Assembly (NCBI GenBank): GCA_964572745.1 | Contig: CAZNFT010000022.1 | Span: forward strand, 1-32,136 | DNA from: M50B103 sp041667565 | GTDB lineage: Bacteria; Fidelibacterota; Fidelibacteria; Fidelibacterales; Fidelibacteraceae | Direction of reading: 5' to 3' | Length of the DNA stretch: 32,136 nucleotides | Shown: one piece after another, positions 1 through 7,435 of the stretch | Position numbering within the stretch: the first letter of the stretch is position 1 | How the letters are laid out: each line of letters starts with the position of its first letter | Notes under the pieces: model-generated | Databases searched by the model: none | The model's input: the letters and a program-made list of their open reading frames with translations, nothing else | What the model was told of the DNA's origin: nothing | Translations under genes and position numbers: made by a program

Positions 1-6
1 TTGACC

Positions 7-44
7 CAACCTTGACCCAAGAAAGTTTACATAATATAGTTTTT
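7..44 (+). repeat. Direct terminal repeat, left copy
   Basis: These 38 bases recur at 32099-32136 with one mismatch (position 40 against 32132). The left copy is preceded by another TTGACCC unit, so the 9-mer TTGACCCAA occurs twice in tandem at 1-20. No coding sequence overlaps it. It looks like a dispersed non-coding repeat; both window ends falling in it suggests an assembly break at the repeat, though circularity is formally possible. Confidence 0.85.
12..40 (+). promoter_or_regulatory. Sigma70-like promoter inside the repeat
   Basis: TTGACC at 12-17, a 17-base spacer, then TATAGT at 35-40. Both hexamers are one or two bases from the sigma70 consensus and the spacing is optimal. It points toward the DUF134 gene 190 bases downstream. 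The same arrangement is kept in the right-hand copy of the repeat. Whether it is active is inference. Confidence 0.5.
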
Positions 45-183
45 TTAATTCATTTCTCACTAATAACTATTTGCGGGTCAGTTTTCTAATCTCTACTTTC
101 TTCTTCCTATCTTCTGTTTCCTGCGCACGGATTATTCTGACTTCCCGCTTCAGGCTTTTTAACTTTTTTCTTGTGTTTCTGAC

Positions 184-189
184 TATAAT
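184..189 (+). promoter_or_regulatory. Possible -10 box for the DUF134 gene
   Basis: A perfect TATAAT lies 40 bases before the ATG at 230. I see no convincing -35 hexamer at 16-18 bases upstream, so this is weak. The ATG itself has a good ribosome binding site (AGGAGA at 221-226). Confidence 0.25.
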
Positions 190-229
190 GACTTAGCTTA
201 TTATTAGCATATGCCAATAAAGGAGACAA

Positions 230-649
230 ATGCCACGACCAAATAAAGTAAGGCGGATATACGGGGATTTCGAAGCGGAGTATTTTAAACCGCGTGGTCG
301 GGCAATGAATGAATTAGAAGAAATTCGTTTGGAGGCAGACGAGCTAGAAGCCCTCCGCTTAGCTGATCTCGAAGATCAATACCAAAATGATGCTGCTGAA
401 CTGATGGGTGTATCACGACAAACTTTTGGAAATATTGTAAAGCGCGCACGGCATAAAGTCGCCGATGCTTTGATAAATGGGAAGGCTATAAAAATACTTT
501 CCTTGGGAGTGGAGAGAAAGCGCTGCCATGGTTGCGGACGCAGGTGGGCAGAAACCTCACACGCGCCTCGAGGTGGACATTGTCCGGCCTGCGAAAGTCC
601 TGCGGTCGTGACTGAGACAGCGCTCTCCGAAAAAAACGAAAGGCCCTAG
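230..649 (+). CDS. DUF134 / UPF0251 family DNA-binding protein
   Basis: A 139-residue protein of the DUF134 (UPF0251) family. The N-terminus MPRPNKVRRI and the block with LEADELEALRLADLE are family hallmarks. A sigma-region-4-like helix-turn-helix covers about residues 50-85 (DAAELMGVSRQTFGNIVKRA). A C-terminal four-cysteine zinc-ribbon-like motif follows (Cys99, Cys102, Cys118, Cys121). Members are small predicted transcription factors of anaerobes and usually sit beside NifX-type, DUF5320 and Mrp-like genes, exactly as here. It may regulate the downstream cluster, perhaps in response to metal or Fe-S status; this is inference from context. The start at 230 is supported by AGGAGA nine bases upstream. 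Confidence 0.9.
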   Translation: MPRPNKVRRIYGDFEAEYFKPRGRAMNELEEIRLEADELEALRLADLEDQYQNDAAELMGVSRQTFGNIVKRARHKVADALINGKAIKILSLGVERKRCHGCGRRWAETSHAPRGGHCPACESPAVVTETALSEKNERP

Positions 650-770
650 ACTTACCTGTCCTTCCGTCCTGTACACCAAAGCTCCGCAGGAGCCAAGGTG
701 TGTAAGCTTTAGCAAAACTGCAAGCTAGCAGAGCGTAGGAAGACCAACCCGTCTTAGAGGCAGGTCTAGG
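645..770 (+). ncRNA. Structured leader RNA candidate, class unknown
   Basis: The gap between the DUF134 and DUF5320 genes folds into several helices by eye. A closing stem pairs CCTAGA (645-650) and CCTG (655-658) with the continuous strand CAGGTCTAGG (761-770). Inside are hairpin 1 (671-677 with 697-703, capped by GCTCC/GGAGC at 681-685 and 689-693), hairpin 2 (GCTT 706-709 with AAGC 722-725) and hairpin 3 (AAGAC 740-744 with GTCTT 751-755). The layout is a multi-helix junction like a riboswitch aptamer. I could not match it to a class I know. The closing stem starts at the DUF134 stop codon, so processing or readthrough transcription is possible. Confidence 0.45.
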
Positions 771-833
771 CCGGCCGAAAGCAGAGAAAATTTAAATTGA
801 TGTAATCGTGAGTTTAAGAGCGAAGAGTAAAAA

Positions 834-891
834 GGGCACAAAATATGTGTCCAACAACAATAGATGTTTGAGGAGCGACAATTATCGTTCC
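834..891 (+). promoter_or_regulatory. Two hairpins just before the DUF5320 start
   Basis: GGGCACA (834-840) pairs with TGTGTCC (846-852) over a five-base loop, and GGAGCGA (872-878) pairs with TCGTTCC (885-891) over a six-base loop; each has one G-U pair. The second ends just before the ribosome binding site (AAAGGAG at 897-903). Neither has a following T-run, so they look more like leader control elements than terminators. They could be an expression platform for the upstream structured region; that is inference. Confidence 0.35.
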
Positions 892-909
892 TAAAGAAAG
901 GAGAATACT

Positions 910-1173
910 ATGCCAGGTTTAGATGGAAAAGGCCCCATGGGTCAAGGATCAAAAACCGGACGAGGATTGGGAAATTGCAATCCTGTCAACGATACCCCCA
1001 ATAATGAAAATAACGAACAGACTCCTGTCGGCGGCGGTTTTTTTGGCCGCGGTATGGGAAGAGGTCTTGGTATGAACCGTGGTTTTGGTCGTGGTTTAGG
1101 AAGAGGCTTTGGAGGTCGTGGTTTCAGACGGAACCGGACCGGATTTAATAATAATGATAATACGAAAGGTTAA
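910..1173 (+). CDS. DUF5320 family small Gly/Arg-rich protein
   Basis: An 87-residue protein starting MPGLDGKGPMGQGSKTGRGL, the signature of the DUF5320 family, with a single cysteine at position 23. The rest is low-complexity, with FGRG and GRGF-type glycine/arginine repeats from about residue 40 onward, so it is probably disordered and basic. Function is unknown; family members accompany NifX-type and Mrp-like genes in anaerobes, suggesting a role in metal or Fe-S cofactor handling. The start has a clear AAAGGAG site. It ends three bases before the next gene and is clearly in the same operon. Confidence 0.85.
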   Translation: MPGLDGKGPMGQGSKTGRGLGNCNPVNDTPNNENNEQTPVGGGFFGRGMGRGLGMNRGFGRGLGRGFGGRGFRRNRTGFNNNDNTKG

Positions 1174-1176
1174 TAA

Positions 1177-1539
1177 ATGATTCTAGCATTTCCTGCCAGT
1201 GGTACCGACCTCAATGCCGATATTGATCAGCGTTTTGGACGATGCCCTTATTTTGTTTCCTATGATACTGAGACTAAAAATGTAGCAAGTGTTTCTAATG
1301 CACAAAATTATCAGGCCGCTCAAGGCGCCGGTATCCAATCTGCCACGCATGTGGTAAATATGAAAGCCGATGTCTGCATTACCACTCATTGTGGCCCCAA
1401 AGCATTTCAGGTATTTGAAGTTGCCGGTGTTAAGGTGGTTATTGGTGTTAGTGGTAAGATATCTGACGCGATTGAACGCTTTGAAAAAGGCGAATTAAAA
1501 TATGCCGCTTCACCCAATGTTGAAGGACACTGGATTTAA
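1177..1539 (+). CDS. NifX/NifB-domain protein (first copy)
   Basis: A 120-residue single-domain protein of the dinitrogenase iron-molybdenum cofactor (NifX/NifB C-terminal, MTH1175-like) family. It shows the IDQRFGRCPYFV segment, the CGPKAFQVFEVAGVKVV core and the closing NVEGHW motif of this family. Relatives bind metal-sulfur clusters or cofactor precursors, but the stand-alone proteins of non-diazotrophs have no proven role; no nif structural genes are visible here. Its stop codon overlaps the ATG of the Mrp-like gene (TAATG), indicating translational coupling. A partner of the ATPase in carrying a cluster is a reasonable inference. Confidence 0.9.
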   Translation: MILAFPASGTDLNADIDQRFGRCPYFVSYDTETKNVASVSNAQNYQAAQGAGIQSATHVVNMKADVCITTHCGPKAFQVFEVAGVKVVIGVSGKISDAIERFEKGELKYAASPNVEGHWI

Positions 1540-3341
1540 TGAAGATCACTATTGCCAGTGGTAAAGGTGGCACAGGAAAAACAACGCTTGCCTTAAGTTT
1601 GGCTTCGTATTTTTCTACAGAAAAAAAAATATCTACTCATTTGGTGGATTGTGATGTCGATGCCTCCAATGCCCACTTATTTATGAAAAAAACTGCAGAT
1701 AAAAGCAGAGATGCCTTTGTTAAAAAAGCAGTATTACAAGAAGAGCTTTGCGATGGCTGCCGTGTTTGTGCTGATGTATGCTATTATAATGCCATTACTG
1801 TTCTCTTGAATAAAGCGATGATCTTTGACGAGCTTTGCCATTCTTGCGGAGCTTGTGTTTATGCTTGTCCACAAAAAGCTATTCTCTTTAAAGATAAAGC
1901 CATTGGAAAATTTCATTTTATCGATAAAGATCAGGATTTTAAACTTACTTGGGGAGAGCTGAATATTGGAGAGGTACAAGCGCCTGATCTTATTGCTCAA
2001 TTAAAAGAGATGCCACGCAAAGAAGAGATGATCATTTATGATGCTTCGCCGGGAGCCGGTTGTCCTGTGCGCGAAACCATGCTAGGTTCTGATCTTGTTG
2101 TACTGGTCACCGAGCCTACTCCCTTTGGCTTGAACGACCTTAAAATGGCGGCAGCCCTTGCTGTGCAAATGCAAATACCTACAGCAATTATAGTTAATCG
2201 CTCTCGCGGAGAAAAAGATGTGATCTCTAATTTTGCTCAAGAAAGCGGACTTCCTATCATTGGCAGAATACCTTTTGATAAACGTTATGCTCGCTCTTGT
2301 TCCGAAGGAAAGATCCTTATGAATGAGCATGAAGAGCTTGGAGATAAGTTGGCCAAAATCGCCGACAGGATTCTTGCCGGTATTCCAAAAACGGAGACAC
2401 TTCCAGCTTTAAAAGTGACGCAATTTGAAGAACATGCACTTTACAGATCTCAAGGAAAAGCAAAAGATCACGCTACTCAAGAATTTGTGATCATGAGCGG
2501 AAAAGGTGGAACAGGTAAAACGACCTTATCATCTTCTCTGGCTGAATTGACTTCGGAGTCATTATTTTTTGATGCCGACGTAGATGCCTCCAATCTGCCG
2601 ATACTACTTAAGGGTAGTCGTAGCTCAGAAAAAAGATTTATTGGCGGCCAGAAGGCTGTAATCGACGATAACAACTGCATACATTGCGATCTCTGCCGGC
2701 AGAATTGTCATTTCAATGCAATCACGGAAGATCACCGGATCATAGATGCCGCCTGCGAGGGGTGTGGCTTTTGTGAAATACTCTGTCCCGAAAATGCCAT
2801 TAGCATGGAAGATGCTGAAACCGGTTATGTTTTTCTATCGGAAAGTCCACGGGGACCTGTATCACATGCTTACTTGCATATTGGAGAAGAAAATTCCGGG
2901 AAACTGGTTTCACAGGTAAGAGATCAGGCATATAGTGTATCGCATGATCGTAAATTGAAGCAGATCCTGGGTGACGGACCTCCGGGAACCGGGTGTCCTG
3001 TTATAGCGGCAACTACCGGAGCAGATTTGGCAATTATTGTCACAGAGCCGGGCATGTCTGCAATCCACGATATGAAACGCGCAGTAAGTTTGACTAAACA
3101 TTTTCAGTTAAGATCAGTTCTTGTGATTAATAAAGCGGATATGAATTCAGAGCAAAAAGCATTGATCTATGATTTTTGCTCAAAGGAAAATATTCCTGTA
3201 ATAGGTGAAATTCCCTTTGATGAAAAAGTAGAGCAAGCTTTGAGAAAAGAAATTTCTGTTATAAATTATCCTGATAGTCCGGCTGCTGAGGCAATTAGCA
3301 GTATTTACGAGACGTTAAAAAACGAATATAAATTTAAATAG
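1539..3341 (+). CDS. Fused tandem Mrp/MinD-like ATPase, two ferredoxin inserts
   Basis: A 600-residue protein made of two complete copies of a P-loop ATPase of the Mrp/ParA (MinD) family, each with a two-[4Fe-4S] ferredoxin inserted after the deviant Walker A region. Copy 1: GKGGTGKTT at about residues 8-16, DCDVDASN, CDGCRVCADVC and CHSCGACVYACP (about 71-111), then DASPGAGCP. Copy 2: SGKGGTGKTT at about 320-329, DADVDASN, CIHCDLCRQNC and CEGCGFCEILCP, then DGPPGTGCP. Each insert keeps all eight cluster cysteines. Family members bind or transfer Fe-S clusters. In most anaerobes the two copies are adjacent separate genes; here they form one chain joined by a linker of about 30 residues. No stop or frame change is seen between them. 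Confidence 0.93.
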   Translation: MKITIASGKGGTGKTTLALSLASYFSTEKKISTHLVDCDVDASNAHLFMKKTADKSRDAFVKKAVLQEELCDGCRVCADVCYYNAITVLLNKAMIFDELCHSCGACVYACPQKAILFKDKAIGKFHFIDKDQDFKLTWGELNIGEVQAPDLIAQLKEMPRKEEMIIYDASPGAGCPVRETMLGSDLVVLVTEPTPFGLNDLKMAAALAVQMQIPTAIIVNRSRGEKDVISNFAQESGLPIIGRIPFDKRYARSCSEGKILMNEHEELGDKLAKIADRILAGIPKTETLPALKVTQFEEHALYRSQGKAKDHATQEFVIMSGKGGTGKTTLSSSLAELTSESLFFDADVDASNLPILLKGSRSSEKRFIGGQKAVIDDNNCIHCDLCRQNCHFNAITEDHRIIDAACEGCGFCEILCPENAISMEDAETGYVFLSESPRGPVSHAYLHIGEENSGKLVSQVRDQAYSVSHDRKLKQILGDGPPGTGCPVIAATTGADLAIIVTEPGMSAIHDMKRAVSLTKHFQLRSVLVINKADMNSEQKALIYDFCSKENIPVIGEIPFDEKVEQALRKEISVINYPDSPAAEAISSIYETLKNEYKFK

Positions 3342-3349
3342 GAGAAAAA

Positions 3350-3685
3350 ATGATCATTGCAATCCCAATGGTACAAGATCAATTATCACTACACTTTGGA
3401 CATTGTGAAAAATTTCGATTGTTCACAGTTGATGAAGGCAAAAATATTGTATCTTTCGAAGATAAAACCCCACCACCACATGAACCCGGTGTTCTACCAA
3501 AATGGTTATCCGATGAAAAAGCATCTGTGATCATTACCGGTGGTATGGGCATGCACGCACAACGCTTATTCGAGCAGTATGGTATTCAGGTACAGATAGG
3601 TGCAAAGCCCGGTAAGCCTGAAGATGTAGCAAAAGCATGGTTGGCTGGAAACTTAGATATTGGTGCTAATCCCTGCGACCATTAA
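3350..3685 (+). CDS. NifX/NifB-domain protein (second copy)
   Basis: A 111-residue protein of the same broad family as the one at 1177 but of a different subgroup. It has LHFGHCEKFRLF near the N-terminus, the TPPPHEPGVLPKWL block, GGMGMHAQRLFEQYGI and the closing NPCDH motif; the conserved cysteine and histidines could bind a metal or cluster. It starts eight bases after the Mrp-like gene, with AGGAG just before the ATG, and is the last gene of the cluster, followed by a strong terminator. The role is inferred to be cofactor or cluster carriage with the ATPase. Confidence 0.9.
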   Translation: MIIAIPMVQDQLSLHFGHCEKFRLFTVDEGKNIVSFEDKTPPPHEPGVLPKWLSDEKASVIITGGMGMHAQRLFEQYGIQVQIGAKPGKPEDVAKAWLAGNLDIGANPCDH

Positions 3686-3715
3686 AAATTTTTTAAAAAT
3701 AATTCACTGAAATAC

Positions 3716-3744
3716 AAAACACCCGATCTTAGATCGGGTGTTTT
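3716..3744. terminator. Two-way intrinsic terminator
   Basis: Perfect 13-bp stem (AAAACACCCGATC with GATCGGGTGTTTT) and a three-base loop. It has T-runs in both directions, so it can end the cofactor cluster from the left and the tRNA-Glu transcript from the right. Confidence 0.9.
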
Positions 3745-3749
3745 GCTTG

Positions 3750-3821
3750 TATCCCGTAGGGGAATCGAACCCCTGTTGCAGGAATGAAAATCCTGAGTCC
3801 TAACCGCTGAACGAACGGGAC
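3750..3821 (-). tRNA. tRNA-Glu (anticodon TTC)
   Basis: The reverse strand folds into a full cloverleaf of 72 bases. The acceptor strands are GTCCCGT and ACGGGAT, the anticodon stem CAGGA/TCCTG holds the loop TTTTCAT (anticodon TTC), and the T arm is AGGGG-TTCGATT-CCCCT. The discriminator base is A at 3750. CCA is not encoded (CAA follows). The first acceptor pair is G-U rather than G-C, slightly unusual. The two-way terminator lies immediately downstream. Confidence 0.95.
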
Positions 3822-3916
3822 ACTTATCAAGCCCGAAATTATAAAAGCTTTTGCTCTCAGAGGCAAGTAAAATCTTTAAATTTTTACTCTTTTTTAAGAA
3901 AAAATGGAGGTTTTTC

Positions 3917-3988
3917 ATGAAAAAAGTGATTTTGTTGATTCTTGCGAGCATTATTTTTCTTTTTGCACAAAATTTAAACCAAAAATAA
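3917..3988 (+). pseudogene. 23-codon signal-peptide-like ORF, likely gene remnant
   Basis: The frame encodes MKKVILLILASIIFLFAQNL plus NQK and then TAA. It has a good ribosome binding site (GGAGG at 3906-3910). The product is nearly all signal peptide, with two lysines, a hydrophobic core and AQ at a plausible cleavage site. The most likely reading is the 5' end of an exported-protein gene whose body has decayed. A real micro-peptide is the alternative. Confidence 0.4.
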
Positions 3989-4143
3989 TTGTAAAAAAAT
4001 CATAAAAAGATATTAAATGTCTGTTATCTCCAGAATATTTTGCCCGTGAATTGCTCGAGATGGTATTTTAAAATCCGGAAAATTTTCAACTCAGAAATTT
4101 AATAAAACGGTTTAAAGTTTATAAGTAGTATGTGCATAATAAA

Positions 4144-4373
4144 ATGAATATTAGTCAGGAAACACGCATTCTTGTTATTAATGGTAATACTTTAAGAACA
4201 GCTCATGAATATATTCTACATCCATATTCTTCATCTGTGAACGATCACTATAAAAAGATGAGATCCAAGTTATTAAATAGCCCGGTCTTGAAGCACTGAA
4301 AAATAGCATGGATAAAGATGCTATGGAAAACATCCTTATCATGCTAAAAAAACATAGTGGTATCAAGAGCTAA
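4144..4373 (+). pseudogene. Frameshifted small hypothetical gene
   Basis: From the ATG at 4144 a 51-codon frame runs to TGA at 4297-4299, ending MRSKLLNSPVLKH. In another frame the text continues naturally as GLEALKNSMDKDAMENILIM and LKKHSGIKS to TAA at 4371-4373. The sense of the two halves joins around 4280-4290 (LLNSP then GLEALKNS), suggesting a single-base change in a gene of about 75 codons. No family is recognised and no good ribosome binding site precedes the ATG. It ends one base before the stop of the convergent gene. Confidence 0.35.
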
Positions 4374-4374
4374 G

Positions 4375-5154
4375 TTAAGGTTGTTCCATATAACTAGGTG
4401 TAAAATATCTTTCAGGCACATCGGGATTATGAAGTACCTTGTCCATAGTCATATCTGAAGAACGGCCGCTTTGAAGATTCTCGATCGTCATTTCTATGAC
4501 AACAAAACTGAGCCTTTTTTTATCCATTAGATCGTATTGCTTAATGTATAATACTTTTTCAAGTTCATTGTCGAAATCATAGTATTCAGATTTGATCATC
4601 ATATTATCTTTTTTATTGATCCATGTGATTTTACGTATATATCCGTATTCGTCTTCTTTTTCTTCAGAGATAGGACGTATTTCAATTTTCCAGCAAGCTT
4701 CTGAGTTTATCTTTTCTTCGCCTAAAAGAGTATAGCTAAAATCATTTAAATTTGGGGCTGCCATATCGGCATTTGAAAATTCCGATCCCATAAATGATTT
4801 ACTTTTTTCGCTTGATACAATACGCCGAGTTTGACGACTTGCGGGAATATAGATCCACATATCATCATCTTCAAATTCATTATCGACGATCAACATGCTC
4901 ATACCTTTTACATCCGCAGGTTCAACAAAGCGGATCAATCGTTTTTCTACTTCATTGGGATAAGATCTTGAAACCATAGCAGTTTTACGGGTACGGGTGC
5001 GACCTTTTGCATCGCGAATAACGAGAGTTGAGATTGCCTCCATGCCATCAATTTTTGTTCTTTGTCTGGCGGTTTTCATAAGACTCAAGGCATCTTGCGC
5101 ATAGAGTGAAAATGCGCTTAAAATGAGTGTTAATAGAATAATTATTTTTTTCAT
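4375..5154 (-). CDS. LolA-like outer membrane lipoprotein-sorting protein
   Basis: A 259-residue secreted protein of the LolA-like family annotated as outer membrane lipoprotein-sorting protein (the type paired with MMPL transporters). It has a signal peptide (residues 1-19, MKKIIILLTLILSAFSLYA) and conserved segments MSMLIVDNEFEDDDMWIYIP and SEKSKSFMGSEFSNADM. The predicted fold is an open beta-barrel that carries lipid in the periplasm. Its ATG overlaps the last four bases of the transporter gene (5151-5154), so the two are translationally coupled. It likely works as the periplasmic carrier between that transporter and the outer membrane; the cargo is unknown. Confidence 0.85.
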   Translation of the reverse strand: MKKIIILLTLILSAFSLYAQDALSLMKTARQRTKIDGMEAISTLVIRDAKGRTRTRKTAMVSRSYPNEVEKRLIRFVEPADVKGMSMLIVDNEFEDDDMWIYIPASRQTRRIVSSEKSKSFMGSEFSNADMAAPNLNDFSYTLLGEEKINSEACWKIEIRPISEEKEDEYGYIRKITWINKKDNMMIKSEYYDFDNELEKVLYIKQYDLMDKKRLSFVVIEMTIENLQSGRSSDMTMDKVLHNPDVPERYFTPSYMEQP

Positions 5155-7424
5155 AAAAGCTCCTTTGGTTCTAAAAAACGGGGTTTAAAAACAATACACA
5201 TTGCAGGAATAAGGATTAAGGCGGCAACAAGACAAACAACGATTGAGATCACAACCAGAAACCCAAAATACTGAATTGGAATAAAAGATGAGAATACAAG
5301 TGCTGCAAAACCCATCATGACCGAAAAGGCATTGAAAATTATTCCTTTCCCTGAGCCTACAAGTGCTTTTCTAATACTTTCTTTGGCATCATGATTTTCT
5401 TTGTATTCATCGCGGTAACGCCAGAGGAAGTGAATGGTATAATCTACACCGACACCTATCATCACCGAGGACAGGAGGGCGGTTGCAGCATCTAAACGGA
5501 TACCGGCATAGCCCATGAGTCCAAATAGGATGGCCTCGGCAAGCAGAAGTGGCAATACGGCAAATATTCCAGCAGGAATGGAGCGAAATACTAGCATTAG
5601 AATGATCATGATAGAAATAATAGCAAATATCAGCGATTTGATCTGACCATTCACGATGGCAAGATTCATATCCGATGTAATTAATGCTTGCCCACCCAGC
5701 ATTGTGACCTCATGATCATTTCTTGTCATCTCTTCGATCTGGCTGACTACACTTTTAATGATATATCCATCAGCTTTGTTAATGCGAACGATTATTTGTG
5801 CTTTTTCATTAGTGAAATCAATCATCTGCTCAAAATCATCGGGATCCCCACTCATGTAATACAGCTCAAGATATTGTGCAATAGCATCTCTAGAAGGTGG
5901 AATACGGTCATAAAGTGGATCTTCGGGAGGATATAAGCCTTTTGAGATCTCCTTTAATGCAGTAACAATTGATGTAATTTGTCCCACGTTCTCGTTTTTT
6001 AAAAGCTCCATTTCATAGCTTTCCATTCTTGCCAATAGCTCTGGATCTTTTATGTCACCTTCGAACATGATGGAAAGAATTTGGGATCCACCAAAATTAT
6101 CGTTTATAAGTTTACTACTGCGTTGTATGTTGTGATCTTTTTTAAAGAAATTTACCATATTTCCATCTATCTTTAGATTGAATATTCCTAAAGAAAGAAT
6201 GAGTGATAAGAGTATGAAAAGAAAAACGATCTTTTTAGGGTGCTTAACGATGACATTACTCAATCGTGGTAAAAAATGATCTAGTAATCTTTTTTTCTTT
6301 AATTTATTTGAAGGGCTTTTCTTCTTAGACTTCTTGGGGAGATAAGTTAAAACAGCAGGAACAAATAATAAGCTGAGCAAAATTGCCCAAAAAATTCCTA
6401 TTGAAGTCAAAACACCTAATTGGCGGGCATGAACAATAATATGTACCAATAATCCCAATATTCCCACAATAGTTGTTAAACCAGTGGCCAGAATAGGATA
6501 TTTAAGCTTTTTAATTGCCCCGATGGTTAATTCTTTCTTAGTCCAGGTCGGGTTAATGGCAAGCAATTCATTATATCTGGAAATGATATGTATGCTGTAA
6601 TTATTTGCCACCGCGATGAGAATAACGGGCATTAATATGCTGACAATTGTTATTTTCCAGCCAAGAATCGGCATCAGGGCAAAAGATACAATAATTGACA
6701 TGACTACCACTCCAAGAGGTAATAAGATTCCCCGGAGTTGTTTAAAGGATATAAATAACATGAATATCATCAGCAATAAGCCAATAGGTAAAAGATACAT
6801 CACATCTTTAGTGATATCGTTCATAATTGTAGCGTTTACAACAGGTAATCCACCTATAAAGACTGTTTCCTCACCGGGAATATCATCTAAGATGTTTTGG
6901 ATATGCTCGAGCAACTCAATTTCATCAAAGTCCTTTTGGGGAGTTAAAAGAATAGCCGCTTTGGTGAAATCATCAGAAATAGCCGTTCCGTTGATCAGTG
7001 TGTTATTTTTTAGATCTTTGCGTAAGGCCTCAGTACTTTCTTTAGATCTGGGCATACGACCAATTGCCGGATTTACGATCATTGCCCCATCTTCATAGTG
7101 AATATTCTTAAGTGTAAACAATGATATTACACGCTCAATACCTGATTGACGCTGAAATGCGTGTGTAAGTTCTTTTACTCGTTTTAAAGTTTTGGGTTCA
7201 AGAATATCGGGTGTTTCTAAAATAACAATTACAAGATTGTTGCTTCCAAATGTGGAATCAATATAATTCGTTTGAACTCGCGAAGGCATATCGGCCGGCA
7301 TCAAATTATTTAGATTTGGTTCGATCTCAAGTTGTGTCAGGCTGAAAGTCAGCAGCAGGGTAATAAGAGAAAAGACTATAATGATGGGTAGGCGGAATTT
7401 AACAATAAATTTTTCAAATGTCAT
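5151..7424 (-). CDS. MMPL/RND family transporter
   Basis: A 757-residue inner-membrane protein with the duplicated RND/MMPL layout. An N-terminal helix (about 13-32) is followed by a large periplasmic loop, then a block of about five helices (about 215-365); a lysine-rich cytoplasmic link (about 365-385), another single helix, a second loop and a final helix block (about 615-750) follow. The MMPL signature appears as AVANNYSIHIISRYNELL in the first half and GVGVDYTIHFLWRYRDEY in the second. The acidic residue is kept only in the second. Neighbours (an outer-membrane barrel 11 bases upstream and a LolA-like protein overlapping downstream) point to lipid or hydrophobic cargo moved between membranes, not drug efflux. 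Confidence 0.9.
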   Translation of the reverse strand: MTFEKFIVKFRLPIIIVFSLITLLLTFSLTQLEIEPNLNNLMPADMPSRVQTNYIDSTFGSNNLVIVILETPDILEPKTLKRVKELTHAFQRQSGIERVISLFTLKNIHYEDGAMIVNPAIGRMPRSKESTEALRKDLKNNTLINGTAISDDFTKAAILLTPQKDFDEIELLEHIQNILDDIPGEETVFIGGLPVVNATIMNDITKDVMYLLPIGLLLMIFMLFISFKQLRGILLPLGVVVMSIIVSFALMPILGWKITIVSILMPVILIAVANNYSIHIISRYNELLAINPTWTKKELTIGAIKKLKYPILATGLTTIVGILGLLVHIIVHARQLGVLTSIGIFWAILLSLLFVPAVLTYLPKKSKKKSPSNKLKKKRLLDHFLPRLSNVIVKHPKKIVFLFILLSLILSLGIFNLKIDGNMVNFFKKDHNIQRSSKLINDNFGGSQILSIMFEGDIKDPELLARMESYEMELLKNENVGQITSIVTALKEISKGLYPPEDPLYDRIPPSRDAIAQYLELYYMSGDPDDFEQMIDFTNEKAQIIVRINKADGYIIKSVVSQIEEMTRNDHEVTMLGGQALITSDMNLAIVNGQIKSLIFAIISIMIILMLVFRSIPAGIFAVLPLLLAEAILFGLMGYAGIRLDAATALLSSVMIGVGVDYTIHFLWRYRDEYKENHDAKESIRKALVGSGKGIIFNAFSVMMGFAALVFSSFIPIQYFGFLVVISIVVCLVAALILIPAMCIVFKPRFLEPKELL

Positions 7425-7435
7425 GGTATCCTCGA

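Larger units (their letters stand above)
3824..4374. other. Gene-poor stretch with apparent gene debris
   Basis: About 550 bases with no intact gene of normal size. It contains a 23-codon signal-peptide-like reading frame (3917-3988), a short non-initiated frame around 4020-4072 reading LLSPEYFARELLEMVF before a stop, and a frameshifted small reading frame (4144-4373). Together these look like remnants of one or more decayed genes on the + strand. Confidence 0.45.

Noticed and set aside
645..770. RNase P, SRP or tmRNA in the structured leader
   Set aside because: None of the conserved core sequences of these RNAs is visible and the length is wrong for RNase P and tmRNA.
1177..3685. Nitrogen fixation cluster
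   Set aside because: NifX-type domains alone are common in non-diazotrophs; no nifHDK, nifE/N or full nifB is present.
6616..7098. 160-codon frame on the + strand
   Set aside because: It lies fully antisense to the MMPL transporter gene, which has clear family motifs.
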